From Trebonia sp963822615 (GTDB lineage: Bacteria; Actinomycetota; Actinomycetes; Streptosporangiales; Streptosporangiaceae): a DNA stretch of 64,000 nucleotides. The stretch spans positions 806,001 to 870,000 of the forward strand of contig CAWGIM010000021.1 of the NCBI GenBank assembly GCA_963822615.1. Reading direction: 5' to 3'. Below, piece after piece: positions 20,040 to 28,891 of this stretch. The stretch's first letter is position 1. The number at the start of each line of letters is the position of its first letter. The notes below the pieces were generated by a model that saw only the letters and a program-made list of their open reading frames with translations, searched no databases and had not been told where the DNA came from. Position numbers and translations under genes: made by a program.

Positions 20040-22259
20040 GTGGCGGATACCGGGGACGACAGCGCGGCGGGCTTGCTGCTGACCGACGTGCCCGCGCCCG
20101 GCCCGACCGGATCGCCCGCCAAGCCAGCCAAGCCGCCCGGGCCGAAGAAGCCCGCCCAGACCAGGAAGTCCAAGGACACCAGGACCCTGCGGCCCGCGGC
20201 GGACCGGCCGGTGGCCCGGATCGCGGTCGACCTGCCGCTCGCTCACCTGGACCGGCCGTTCGACTACCTGGTACCTGAGCGCCTGGCCGCCCAGGCCCAG
20301 CCGGGCGTGCGGGTCCGGGTGCGGTTCGCCGGCCAGCTCACTGACGGCTTCGTGATCGAGCGGGCCGAGGCCAGCGAGCACCAGGGCTCGCTGCGCTACC
20401 TGGACCGGGTGGTGTCGGCCGAGCAGGTGCTCACCCCGGAGATCGCCGGGCTGGCCCGGGCCGTGGCCGACCGCTACGCGGGCACCCTCGCTGACGTGCT
20501 GCGGCTGGCGGTGCCGCAGCGGCACGCGGCGACCGAGACGGCCGGGGCCGGCCCAGCCCGGCCCGCCGGTGACGACGCCGACCGCCGCCCGCCCGGCCGC
20601 CCCGAGCCCGGCCCCTGGGCCAGGTACCCGGCCGGGCCGTCATTCCTCGACGCGCTCGCGGCAGGCCGCCCGGCCCGCGCGGCCTGGACCGCGCTGCCCG
20701 GGCCGGCCTGGCCGGATGAGGTCGCACGGGCCGCGCTGACCACCGCCAGCACCGGCCGGGGCGCCGTCATCGTCGTCCCCGACGCCCGTGACCTGGCCCG
20801 GGTCGACGCCGCCCTGAACGCGCTGCTCCCGCCGGACGGACCGCTCATCCCGGGCGAGGAGCCCGCCGCCGGGTACACCACCCTCACCGCCGACCTCGGC
20901 CCGGCCGAGCGCTACCGCCGGTGGCTCGCGGTGCTGCGGGGCGAGGCGCTGATCGTCGCGGGCACCCGCGCCGCGATGTTCGCCCCCGTCCGCCGCCTCG
21001 GCCTGGTGGTGCTCTGGGACGACGGCGACGACCTGCTCGCGGAGCCCCGCGCCCCCTACCCGAACGCGCGGGAAGTGCTCGCGCTGCGCGCCCACCGGGC
21101 CGGGGCGGCCGCCCTGATCGGCGGGTTCGCCCGCACCACCGAGCTGACCCAGCTAGTGGCGGCCGGCTGGGCGCACCAGCTCGGCCCGGACCGCCAGGCG
21201 CTGCGCGCGGCCGCCCCCCGGGTGCGGCCCGCCGCCGACGACCGCGAGCTGGGCCGCGACGAGGCCGCCACCAGCGCCCGGCTGCCGTCGCTGGCGCTGC
21301 GCACCGCCCGGGAGGGCCTCGAGGCCGGGCCGGTCCTCATCCAGGTACCGCGCCGCGGCTACCTGGCCGCGGTCGGCTGCGCCCGCTGCCGCACCCCGGC
21401 CAGGTGCACCCAGCAAGTCGGCGGAGCCCCCTGCAACGGGCCGCTGCGGCTGTCCGGGCCGCGCGCCGCCCCCGACTGCCGCTGGTGCGGCGCGCTCGCC
21501 ACCGGCCCGGCGGGCGGCTGGAGCTGCGCCCGCTGCGGCCACGACCGGCTGCGCGCCACCGTCACCGGGGCGACCAGGACCGCCGAAGAGCTGGGCCGCG
21601 CCTTCCCCGGGGTCAAGGTCCGCACCTCCGGCGGCGACCTGGTGCTGCCGGCCGTCCCGGCCCAGCCCGCCCTGGTGATCGCCACCCCGGGGGCCGAGCC
21701 GCTGGCCGACTACTCCGCCGCCCTGCTGCTCGACGGCTGGGCGCTGCTGTCCCGGCCCAGCCTGCGGGCGGCCGAGGAGGCACTGCGGCGCTGGCTGGCC
21801 GCGGCCGCGCTGGTCCGCCCGGGCGGCACCGTGCTGGTGCACGCCGACGCGGCCCTGCCGGTCACCCAGGCGCTGATCCGCTGGGACCCGGTCACGTTCG
21901 CCGAGCGCGACCTGGCCGAGCGGGCCGAGCTCGGCTTCCCGCCCGCGGTCCGGATGGCCGCGGTCGGCGGCGAGCCCGCCGCCGTCGCCAGCCTGCTGGC
22001 CGGCCTCGACGGTGCTGGCCTGGAAGGGGCGGCCTTCGAGGTGCTCGGACCGGTCCCGGTCGAGGACGCCGGCCAGGGCCCGGCAGCAACCGCGCCCGGC
22101 CACCAGCACCCCGGGCCCCAGGTCCGGGCGCTGGTCCGGGCGCCCAGGGCGGAAAGCGCGGCGCTGGCCAGGGCACTGCAGGCCGCGCAGGCGGGCCGCA
22201 GCGCCCGCAAGGAGGGCGGCGGCGTCCGGGTCCAGCTCGACCCGGCGGAGCTGATCTAG
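20040..22259 (+). CDS. priA: PriA-like primosomal protein, helicase motifs lost
   Basis: The N-terminal DNA-binding domain (ARIAVDLPLAHLDRPFDYLV, GVRVRVRFAGQLTDGFV) and the zinc-binding region (about 445-505, CARCRTPARC, CRWCG, CARCG) identify PriA. The Walker A motif GxTGSGKT of true PriA helicases is absent; the matching region reads ARAALTTASTGRGAVIVVPD. This is the known actinobacterial form, with a proposed structural role in replication restart. The first 55 residues are a Pro/Lys-rich extension. It starts with GTG at 20040 and leads the priA-def-fmt-rsmB group. Confidence 0.88.
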   Translation: MADTGDDSAAGLLLTDVPAPGPTGSPAKPAKPPGPKKPAQTRKSKDTRTLRPAADRPVARIAVDLPLAHLDRPFDYLVPERLAAQAQPGVRVRVRFAGQLTDGFVIERAEASEHQGSLRYLDRVVSAEQVLTPEIAGLARAVADRYAGTLADVLRLAVPQRHAATETAGAGPARPAGDDADRRPPGRPEPGPWARYPAGPSFLDALAAGRPARAAWTALPGPAWPDEVARAALTTASTGRGAVIVVPDARDLARVDAALNALLPPDGPLIPGEEPAAGYTTLTADLGPAERYRRWLAVLRGEALIVAGTRAAMFAPVRRLGLVVLWDDGDDLLAEPRAPYPNAREVLALRAHRAGAAALIGGFARTTELTQLVAAGWAHQLGPDRQALRAAAPRVRPAADDRELGRDEAATSARLPSLALRTAREGLEAGPVLIQVPRRGYLAAVGCARCRTPARCTQQVGGAPCNGPLRLSGPRAAPDCRWCGALATGPAGGWSCARCGHDRLRATVTGATRTAEELGRAFPGVKVRTSGGDLVLPAVPAQPALVIATPGAEPLADYSAALLLDGWALLSRPSLRAAEEALRRWLAAAALVRPGGTVLVHADAALPVTQALIRWDPVTFAERDLAERAELGFPPAVRMAAVGGEPAAVASLLAGLDGAGLEGAAFEVLGPVPVEDAGQGPAATAPGHQHPGPQVRALVRAPRAESAALARALQAAQAGRSARKEGGGVRVQLDPAELI

Positions 22260-22364
22260 GGCGCCGATAGAATCGGTGAAATAAACACGCGCGCCTGGCG
22301 GTTCGGGTCGGGACAGGCCGCTGTCCGCCGGACACGGCCCGCGCCGACGTGAAGGGAACGCCAG

Positions 22365-22907
22365 TTGCTCAGGGATATCAGGCTGTTCGGCGACCCGGTG
22401 CTGCGCACGCCCGCCGAGCCGGTGACCGACTTCGACCTTGAGCTGCGCAACCTGGTCAAGGACCTCACCGAGACGATGCTCGACGCGCCCGGGGTCGGCC
22501 TGGCCGCCCCGCAGATCGGCGTCAGCCTGCGCGTGTTCACCTACCACGTGGACGACAACGAGCCCGGGCACCTGGTCAACCCGGTGCTGACGCTGGAGGG
22601 CGAGGAGGAAGAGGACGACGAGGGCTGCCTGTCCCTGCCCGGCCTGCAGTTCCTCACCCCGCGCGCTCCCCGGGTAGTCGCGTCCGGCTTCAATATGCAC
22701 GGCGACCCGGTCACCATCGAGGGCACCGAGCTGCTGGCCCGCTGCGTGCAGCACGAGACCGACCACCTGGACGGCATCCTGTTCATCGACCGGCTGGACA
22801 AGAAGGAACGCAAGCTGGCGATGAAGGCGATCCGCGAGGCGGAGTGGTCCGGCCTGCCCGCTCCCGAGGTCAGGGTCTCGCCGCACCCCACCCAGCGGAT
22901 CTCCTAG
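22365..22907 (+). CDS. def: peptide deformylase
   Basis: A metalloenzyme that removes the N-formyl group from new proteins. All three motifs are present: GVGLAAPQ (43-50), EGCLS (86-90, metal Cys) and HETDH (130-134, metal His and catalytic Glu). The start is a TTG at 22365; no in-frame ATG or GTG lies nearby, and GAAGGGA precedes it. It is followed 10 bases later by fmt, which adds the group that def removes. Confidence 0.96.
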   Translation: MLRDIRLFGDPVLRTPAEPVTDFDLELRNLVKDLTETMLDAPGVGLAAPQIGVSLRVFTYHVDDNEPGHLVNPVLTLEGEEEEDDEGCLSLPGLQFLTPRAPRVVASGFNMHGDPVTIEGTELLARCVQHETDHLDGILFIDRLDKKERKLAMKAIREAEWSGLPAPEVRVSPHPTQRIS

Positions 22908-22917
22908 AGGAGCGCCC

Positions 22918-23895
22918 GTGCGGCTCGTTTTCGCAGGCACCCCCGCGGCCGCGCTCCCCGCGCTGCGCGCCCTCGCCGCCTCCAGGCACCAGCTGGCCGC
23001 GGTCGTCACCCGGCCCGACGCCCCGGCCGGCCGGGGCCGGGTAACCGACCGCTCCCCGGTGGCCGAGCTCGCCGACGAGCTCGGCCTCGAGACGCTCAAG
23101 CCCGTCCGCCCGAACGAGGGGTGGTTCCTCGACCGGCTGCGCGCCATCGCCCCCGACTGCTGCCCGGTAACCGCCTACGGCGCCCTGCTGCCGCAGTCGG
23201 CGCTGGACATACCGCCCCAGGGCTGGGTGAACCTGCACTTCTCGGTACTGCCCGCCTGGCGCGGCGCCGCCCCGGTGCAGCACGCGATCCTGCGCGGCGA
23301 CGACGTCACCGGCGCGACCACCTTCCGCATCGTCAAGGAGCTGGACGCGGGCCCCGTCTTCGGCACGCTGACCGAGCCGGTGCGCCCCGCCGACACCAGC
23401 GGCGACCTGCTGCAGCGGCTGGCGGTGGCCGGCGCCGAGCTGCTGGTGCGCACCATCGACGGGATCGAGGACGGGTCCCTGCGGGCGGTGCCGCAGCCCG
23501 CCGACGGGATCAGCCTGGCGCCGAAGCTCACCCCGGCCGACGCCCGGGTGGACTGGAAGCTGCCTGCCCACCTGATCGACCGGCAGATCCGCGGCTGTAC
23601 CCCCGACCCTGGTGCCTGGACCGAGTTCGACGGCACCCGGCTCAAGCTCTGGCCGGTCGCCCTGGCGGCCGGCGCCGGCCTCGTCGCCGGGGCTGACCGG
23701 GCGGGGGCTGACCGGCCCGGGCCCGGCCTGGCGGCCGGCGAGCTGCGCCTGGACAAGAACGCGGTGTACGCCGGGACCGGCTCGGTGCCGGTCCGGCTGG
23801 GCGACGTCCAGCAGCAGGGCAAGCGCCGGATGCCCGCCGCCGACTGGGCCCGCGGCCTGCGGCTCGCCGCCGACGCCAGCCTCGGCCTGGACTGA
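22918..23895 (+). CDS. fmt: methionyl-tRNA formyltransferase
   Basis: It formylates initiator Met-tRNA using 10-formyl-tetrahydrofolate. VFAGTPAAALPALRAL opens the domain and HFSVLPAWRGAAPVQHAIL is the catalytic loop. The C-terminal tRNA-binding domain shows an Ala/Gly-rich linker (AGADRAGADRPGPG) near residues 260-275. The 325 residues start at GTG 22918 after GAGGAG. Confidence 0.96.
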   Translation: MRLVFAGTPAAALPALRALAASRHQLAAVVTRPDAPAGRGRVTDRSPVAELADELGLETLKPVRPNEGWFLDRLRAIAPDCCPVTAYGALLPQSALDIPPQGWVNLHFSVLPAWRGAAPVQHAILRGDDVTGATTFRIVKELDAGPVFGTLTEPVRPADTSGDLLQRLAVAGAELLVRTIDGIEDGSLRAVPQPADGISLAPKLTPADARVDWKLPAHLIDRQIRGCTPDPGAWTEFDGTRLKLWPVALAAGAGLVAGADRAGADRPGPGLAAGELRLDKNAVYAGTGSVPVRLGDVQQQGKRRMPAADWARGLRLAADASLGLD

Positions 23896-23896
23896 G

Positions 23897-24110
23897 ATGA
23901 CCGACAACTACCGCCGCCCGCGGCGCCGTCCGCGCGGTCCCGCGTCCGGCCGCAGCCGCTGCCGCCGCCCCCGCCGCCCCGGGCGCTGCTGGCTCCGGCG
24001 CGGCCGGCTCCGGCGCCGGCGGCGCCGCTGGTACCGCCACCGCCCGCCGCGGTCCCGCCCGCGGCGGGCGCCCGCCGCGGACGGCCGACCCGCGGCGCAC
24101 CGCGTACGAC
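23897..24110 (+). other. rsmB: rsmB N-terminal region, in two reading frames
   Basis: An ATG 1 base after the fmt stop begins MTDNYRRPRRRPRGPASGRS, a typical basic RsmB start, in one frame. From about 24081 a different frame, continuous with the downstream gene, reads TADPRRTAYDVLAAVRD, the conserved start of the NusB-like domain. That frame has no start codon between its upstream stop at 23898 and GTG 24111. A one-base indel between about 23945 and 23985, where C-runs occur, would join the parts. Confidence 0.65.
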
Positions 24111-25661
24111 GTGCTGGCAGCGGTGCGCGACCGCGCCGCCTACGCCAACCTGCTGCTGCCCCGGCTGCTGGCCGAGCGCCACCTCGACACCCGCGACGCC
24201 GCGCTGGCGACCGAGCTCGCCTACGGCACCCTGCGCGGCCAGGGCAGCTACGACGCGGTGCTCGCCGCCTGCAGCGACCGCCCGCTGGCCAAGCTCGACC
24301 CGCCGGTCCTCGACGTGCTCAGGCTCGGCACCCACCAGCTGCTGAGCACCCGGGTCGGTGCCCACGCGGCCGTCGCCACCTCGGTCGACCTGGCCAAGGC
24401 GGTGGCTGGCCCGCGGGTCTCCGGCTACGTCAACGCGGTGCTGCGCCGCGTCTCCACCCGCGACCTGGACGCCTGGCTGGACATCGTCGCCCCCGACCAG
24501 GCGGCCGACCCGGACGGCTACCTCGCCGTCCGCTACAGCCACCCGCGCTGGATCGTCACCGCCTACCGCCAAGCCCTGGGCCCCGAGGCCGAGGCGGAGG
24601 TGGCCGAGGCTGTGGTGCCGGTAACCGAAGCGGAGGTGGCCGAGGCTGGGGTGCCGGTGGCCGAGGTGCCGGTGGCCGAGGTGCCGGTGGCCGAGGTACC
24701 TGCGGCTGGGCTACCCGAGGCCGCCGTGGCTGACGCTCAGGCGCCGGTCACGGAGCTGGCGGCCGCCCTGGCGGCTGGCAACGCCCGACCCCGCGTCACC
24801 CTGGCCGCGCTCCCGGCTGGCCCGCCCCGGGCCGAGGTCATGCCGCCGGACGCGAAGCCGGGCCGCTGGTCGCCGTACGCGTTCACGCTCGCCGGGGGCG
24901 ACCCGGCCCCGCTCGTCAGGTCGGGCGCGGCCGCCGTCCAGGACGAGGGCAGCCAGCTCGCGGCGATCGCGCTGGCGACCGTGCCGCTGGCCGGGCCGTC
25001 CGCCGTACGCGGTAGCACTGAGCCGGGCGGCCAGCCCGGCCCCGGGCCCGAGCGGTGGCTTGACCTTTGCGCCGGCCCTGGCGGCAAGGCCCGCCTGCTC
25101 TACGGCCTGGCCGCCGGGCGGGAGGATCGACCGGGCGCCCGGCTGACCGCGGCCGAGCTCCACCCGCACCGGGCCGCCCTGGTGGAGGAGGCGCTGACCC
25201 GGGCCGCCGGGAGCATTCCCGACGCGCCGCCGTTCGAGGTGGTGGTGGCGGACAGCACCCGGCCCCCGTGGCCCGACGGCGCCTTCGACCGGGTGCTGGT
25301 CGACGCCCCCTGCTCCGGCCTGGGCGCGCTGCGCCGCCGCCCGGAGGCACGCTGGCGCAAGACGCCGGCCGACCTGGCCGAGCTGACCGCGCTGCAGCGC
25401 GACCTGCTCCGCTCGGCCCTGGCGGTCGTCCGCCCGGGCGGCGTCGTCGCCTACGTGACCTGCTCACCGGTGCCCGCCGAGACCAGCCAGGTGGTCGCGG
25501 ACGTGGTCGCCGCCACCCCGGGGGTCGAGGTCATCGACGCCCCCGCGGTCCTCTCCGGCGTCCCCGCCGCCCAGGCCGCCGACCCGCGGTTCGTCCAGCT
25601 ATGGCCGCACCGCCACGGCACCGACGCCATCTTCATCGCCCTGCTCCGCCGCACCGCCTAG
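24111..25661 (+). CDS. rsmB: 16S rRNA m5C967 methyltransferase (RsmB/Sun)
   Basis: It methylates C967 of 16S rRNA with SAM. An N-terminal NusB-like RNA-binding domain (AYANLLLPRLLAERHLDTRD) is followed by the methyltransferase: SAM motif LDLCAGPGGKARLLYGLA, DAPCSGLGALRRRPEARWRK with one catalytic Cys, and YVTCSPVPAETSQVV with the other. Between the domains lies an inserted stretch of VPVAE repeats. GTG 24111 is only the first start codon of this frame; conserved residues continue upstream, so the true N-terminus is at about 23897 with a frame break. Confidence 0.92.
   Translation: MLAAVRDRAAYANLLLPRLLAERHLDTRDAALATELAYGTLRGQGSYDAVLAACSDRPLAKLDPPVLDVLRLGTHQLLSTRVGAHAAVATSVDLAKAVAGPRVSGYVNAVLRRVSTRDLDAWLDIVAPDQAADPDGYLAVRYSHPRWIVTAYRQALGPEAEAEVAEAVVPVTEAEVAEAGVPVAEVPVAEVPVAEVPAAGLPEAAVADAQAPVTELAAALAAGNARPRVTLAALPAGPPRAEVMPPDAKPGRWSPYAFTLAGGDPAPLVRSGAAAVQDEGSQLAAIALATVPLAGPSAVRGSTEPGGQPGPGPERWLDLCAGPGGKARLLYGLAAGREDRPGARLTAAELHPHRAALVEEALTRAAGSIPDAPPFEVVVADSTRPPWPDGAFDRVLVDAPCSGLGALRRRPEARWRKTPADLAELTALQRDLLRSALAVVRPGGVVAYVTCSPVPAETSQVVADVVAATPGVEVIDAPAVLSGVPAAQAADPRFVQLWPHRHGTDAIFIALLRRTA
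24651..24695 (+). repeat. 15-bp tandem repeat in the rsmB interdomain linker
   Basis: Three exact units of GTGCCGGTGGCCGAG encode VPVAE; diverged copies extend back to about 24594. The expansion falls between the NusB-like and methyltransferase domains. Confidence 0.85.
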
Positions 25662-25814
25662 GCCCGGTCCGTAACCGCCTGGCCCCGGTACATAATGAGC
25701 CGGCAGGCCCCGGTAGGTACATAATGGTGCCGCCCCGGTCCCCGCGGGTGCCGACCCTGGGGACGTAACCCCCGCCCGCGCCCCGCGCGCTGCTTCACGC
25801 CTGGATGGTGCGCC

Positions 25815-26132
25815 GTGTGGTTCCTGGTCCTGGCCGCCGGGATGGCCGTCACCGGCATCGCCGGTCACCTCGCCAAGCGGGTGTTCCTGTCCGGCCGGAA
25901 GACCCTCGGCAGGCTCATCGAGTTCGTCCGCTGGCCGGTGTGGGGCGCGTGGAGCTACGTCACCTTCGGGGTAGCCAGGCACGAGGCCGCCTGGACGCTG
26001 GCCTGGCTCGGCCTCCGGCTGGTCGCGGTCGGGGTAGCCGGGCGCGTCGCCTACCTGTTCGCCCGCGCGACCTACCGCACGGTCCGCATCCTGCGGCAGC
26101 GCCGCGCGGCGGAAACCCCCGGGGCAGACTGA
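25815..26132 (+). CDS. small predicted membrane protein
   Basis: No family is recognised. The 105 residues contain an N-terminal hydrophobic segment (WFLVLAAGMAVTGIAGHLA) and a second one near 60-85 (AAWTLAWLGLRLVAVGVAG), with Arg-rich flanks and a basic tail. A GTG at 25815 starts this frame; an overlapping frame at 25805-26290 is Arg/Pro-rich and looks like a shadow. Upstream, GGCCCCGGTA and TACATAATG occur twice within 50 bases (25681-25731). Confidence 0.55.
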   Translation: MWFLVLAAGMAVTGIAGHLAKRVFLSGRKTLGRLIEFVRWPVWGAWSYVTFGVARHEAAWTLAWLGLRLVAVGVAGRVAYLFARATYRTVRILRQRRAAETPGAD

Positions 26133-26269
26133 CCGTATCCCCGGACCAGGTTGTCGAGCAGCCGGCCAGCCGCCCGGCCAGCCGTCGGCCAGCCGTCGGC
26201 CACCCGCCCGGCGAGCCCCCAGGCAGATTCCCCAGCCACCGCGAACATCATGGAAACTTTTGTCGACGT

Positions 26270-26305
26270 GGAAATAATTACGTGTCATAGCACGTATTTA
26301 TTTCC
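26270..26305. terminator. AT-rich hairpin between convergent genes
   Basis: GGAAATAATTACGTG (26270-26284) and CACGTATTTATTTCC (26291-26305) pair at 14 of 15 positions around TCATAG. It stands out in composition from its surroundings and sits between converging genes, so it may be a bidirectional terminator. Confidence 0.55.
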
Positions 26306-26368
26306 GTAGTAATGTCTCGGCCTGCAGTTATGTGACCAGAGTGGCGGTGGTGGGTTCGCGACCCTGCT

Positions 26369-27343
26369 TCAGGCCAGCCGGTAAAACCGGCGCGTGCCGC
26401 TCTTCACCAGCGGCATGCCGTTGAGCACGAAACGGTTCCACGACGGGTCGTCGCCGGCCACCGTTCCCTGCCGGAAGTCCTTGAACGCCGTCAGCGACTC
26501 CAGTTGCCAGGTCGAGGCCACTTCGGCCTCACGGTAGGCGTTGTCCAGGGTGCGCCAGCGGTGCAGCAGCTTCCCGCCGACGCGGGCGAGCGACCGGTCG
26601 TAGTCCCGTACGAGCAGGCCGATGAAGGCCTCGACGTCCTCGGGGGCGGTGCGCGCGGTCATCGTGTAGAGGACGGGGAACCCCTCAGGCACGGTAACCG
26701 GGGGCGACTGCGCGGGCTTGAGCTTGAACGGGTACGTCAGCACGCGCGCTGCCGCCACCGGCAGGCCCAGGTACCTGAAGCCGTCCCGGCTCGAGCTGGC
26801 AGCCCCGGCGGGGGTCCGCAGGTACGCGTTGAGCGCGGCCAGGTCGGTGAACCCCTGCTCCCAGACGTGGGTCCACTTGCGGCCCTTGCTCCCGCGCCAG
26901 GCCAGGTCGTCGGCGCCGAAGGCGGAGGTCGCGACCCCGTCCGCCGGGGCGGCCAGCTCTGCCAGGGCCGCGGCGTCCGCGCCGGCCGGCAGCTCGAGCA
27001 GGACGATCCTCCTGATGCCCGCTTCGAGCCGGGCAACGGGGTCCGTCAGCCGGTAGCGGGCGGACTCGAAGTCACGCGACAGGCGCTGCGGGCTGTCGCC
27101 GAGCAGGTAGTTGTCGAGCGTCGCGATGTGGTACGGGTGCACCATGTACGGCCCGGTGTAGCTCTCCTCGTCGGTGAACGTCATCTCCCAGACGACGGTG
27201 CTGCTGTGCAGGTCGAGGCCTGCGAACGAGTCAAGCAGGCCGGAAATGTACCGGTCCGTGTCGCCGAAGGCGGTGACGAACTCGTCCGTCTCCTGCGCGG
27301 TGGCGCCGGGATTGAGCGGCAGAACGTAGATGCGCCGGATCAT
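26369..27343 (-). CDS. three-repeat Dabb/NIPSNAP-like ferredoxin-fold protein
   Basis: Three consecutive units of about 100 residues resemble dimeric alpha-beta barrel (Dabb/NIPSNAP) proteins: MIRRIYVLPLNPGATAQETD (1-100), GIRRIVLLELPAGADAAALA (about 107-210) and VLYTMTARTAPEDVEAF (about 222-324). The first two share an IRRI-V-LPAGA opening. Such folds often bind small aromatic or polyketide ligands, but no active residues are recognised and function is unknown. GGAG 9 bases upstream fits the ATG at 27343; the frame opens 5 codons earlier. It lies 43 bases after the kinase gene on the same strand. Confidence 0.6.
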   Translation of the reverse strand: MIRRIYVLPLNPGATAQETDEFVTAFGDTDRYISGLLDSFAGLDLHSSTVVWEMTFTDEESYTGPYMVHPYHIATLDNYLLGDSPQRLSRDFESARYRLTDPVARLEAGIRRIVLLELPAGADAAALAELAAPADGVATSAFGADDLAWRGSKGRKWTHVWEQGFTDLAALNAYLRTPAGAASSSRDGFRYLGLPVAAARVLTYPFKLKPAQSPPVTVPEGFPVLYTMTARTAPEDVEAFIGLLVRDYDRSLARVGGKLLHRWRTLDNAYREAEVASTWQLESLTAFKDFRQGTVAGDDPSWNRFVLNGMPLVKSGTRRFYRLA

Positions 27344-27386
27344 GGCCTGGTACTCCAATCGAGGAAGTGCGCGCCGGGCACGGGCT

Positions 27387-28823
27387 TCACGTCCCGGTGC
27401 CGTAGAAGACCATGATCACGCTGCCAGCCGCCGCGTGCCCGGAAGGGCTGGTGCCGGTCACCGTCTGGCCGAGGCGGGTGTGCCGTCCCACCACGATGAA
27501 GCCGTCATGATCGAGCAGCAGCCGGGCCGAGGTGAAGCTCAGCCCGACCACGTTGGGGATGGTGACCTGAGCCGGGCTGGCGGGGGTACTGGCGGCCGGG
27601 CTGCTGGCGGCGGCACTGGTCTCAGCCGGGCCAGTGGTGGCGGGCGCGCTGGACGCGGCCGGTCGGCGGGCGGCCGAGGCCGGCCGCGTGGTGGCCGGGG
27701 CGGCCGTCGCCGGGCGGCTGGCCGGAGGAGCGGCGGTGCCGGCGGCCGGTCCCGGTGCCCCCGGCGCGGTCTGGAGCTGCCAGGCGATGAGCGACCCGGC
27801 CAGCGCGAGGGCAGCCGCCCCGCCGAGGGCGGCCGCCAGGCGCCGTCGACCGGGACCACGCGGGTGGCTGGGCGCGGTCGCAATTGGCGGGACGGCGCTG
27901 GTCAGCACGCTGGTGACCGCGCCCGGCGGGCCCGGGTCCGGCGGGGGAGGGGCGGCACCGCCGCCCGCCGTTGCGGCAACCGCGGGCAGGCCGGCAGCGC
28001 CCCAGCCCCCTGGCACCCCGGCGGCCCCGCCTGACAGCAGCCGGACGCAGTCAGCCGCGGTTGGCCGCCGGGCCGGGTCGAGGTCGAGCATCGCCATCAC
28101 CGCCGACGTGAGCCACTGCGGCGCGCGGCAGAGATCGCGCAGCGGCGGCACCGGGTCTGCCCGCAGTGCCGCCGCGGCGTAGTCGGCCGCGGCCGGGAAG
28201 GCGCGCGGCAGCGTGCCCGACAGGCAGCGGTACAGCACGCAGCCCGCCGCCCAGACGTCGTTGCTGAAGTCCGGCGGGTCACCCCGCCACCGCTCCGGCG
28301 GCAGGTAGGCGAACGTGCCGATCAGCAGCCCGGCCGTGCTGAGGGTGGTACCGCCGGCGGCGGTGGCAATGCCGAAGTCGGTGACCTTCACCCGCCCGTT
28401 GTCGCACCGGAAAAGGTTGCCCGGCTTGATGTCCCGGTGGATGACGCCCTTGCCGTGGGCGTAGGCCAGGGCGCCGCAGACGTCCAGGCCGATGGCGGTG
28501 ACCACGGCGGGGTCGGGCGGCGGCGGCGCCTGCTCCAGGTCGTGGCCGCTGAGGTACTCCATCACCATGAACGGCGCCCCGTCGTGGGTCCCGGTGGTGT
28601 AGACGGTCACGATGTTCGGGTGGTCCATCATCGCGGCGAGCCGCATCTCCCGCTCGAAGCGCGCCAGGTCGCGCTCGTTCGGGCGCAGGTGCGGGTGCAT
28701 GATCTTGATCGCGACCGGACGCCCCGCCAGCCGCTGGTCCTGGCCCAGCCAGACCTCGCCCATCCCGCCCGAGCCGATCCGCCTGATCAGCTCGTACCGC
28801 CCCGCGAAGCTGGCCACGGTCAC
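27387..28823 (-). CDS. Ser/Thr protein kinase with one PASTA domain
   Basis: A Hanks-type kinase: Gly loop GSGGMGEV (17-24), Lys 40 in VAIK, HRDIKPGN (129-136), DFG (149-151) and an APE-like PPE. After a Pro/Ala linker come one membrane segment (GGAAALALAGSLIAWQL, near 340-356), a Thr/Ala/Pro-rich external linker, and one C-terminal PASTA domain (IPNVVGLSFTSARLLLDHDG). PASTA domains bind peptidoglycan or muropeptides. It is far from the usual pknB-fts cluster, so its target is unknown. GTG 28823 and GTG 28817 are both possible starts. Confidence 0.93.
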   Translation of the reverse strand: MTVASFAGRYELIRRIGSGGMGEVWLGQDQRLAGRPVAIKIMHPHLRPNERDLARFEREMRLAAMMDHPNIVTVYTTGTHDGAPFMVMEYLSGHDLEQAPPPPDPAVVTAIGLDVCGALAYAHGKGVIHRDIKPGNLFRCDNGRVKVTDFGIATAAGGTTLSTAGLLIGTFAYLPPERWRGDPPDFSNDVWAAGCVLYRCLSGTLPRAFPAAADYAAAALRADPVPPLRDLCRAPQWLTSAVMAMLDLDPARRPTAADCVRLLSGGAAGVPGGWGAAGLPAVAATAGGGAAPPPPDPGPPGAVTSVLTSAVPPIATAPSHPRGPGRRRLAAALGGAAALALAGSLIAWQLQTAPGAPGPAAGTAAPPASRPATAAPATTRPASAARRPAASSAPATTGPAETSAAASSPAASTPASPAQVTIPNVVGLSFTSARLLLDHDGFIVVGRHTRLGQTVTGTSPSGHAAAGSVIMVFYGTGT

Positions 28824-28835
28824 CCCCGCCTGTCG

Positions 28836-28867
28836 CCGCTATTGTGGCACTATTGCCACAATAGCGG
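28836..28867. repeat. perfect 14-bp inverted repeat upstream of the kinase gene
   Basis: CCGCTATTGTGGCA and its exact reverse complement flank the loop CTAT, 13 bases upstream of the kinase start on the minus strand. It could be an operator, a terminator of the preceding DUF2786 gene, or a repeat-family member. Confidence 0.7.
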
Positions 28868-28891
28868 GCGAAGGGGCCGGCGCCGGAACCG

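Noticed and set aside
20921..22270. Second plus-strand frame inside priA
   Set aside because: Arg/Ala/Gly-rich alternate frame of a clear priA gene.
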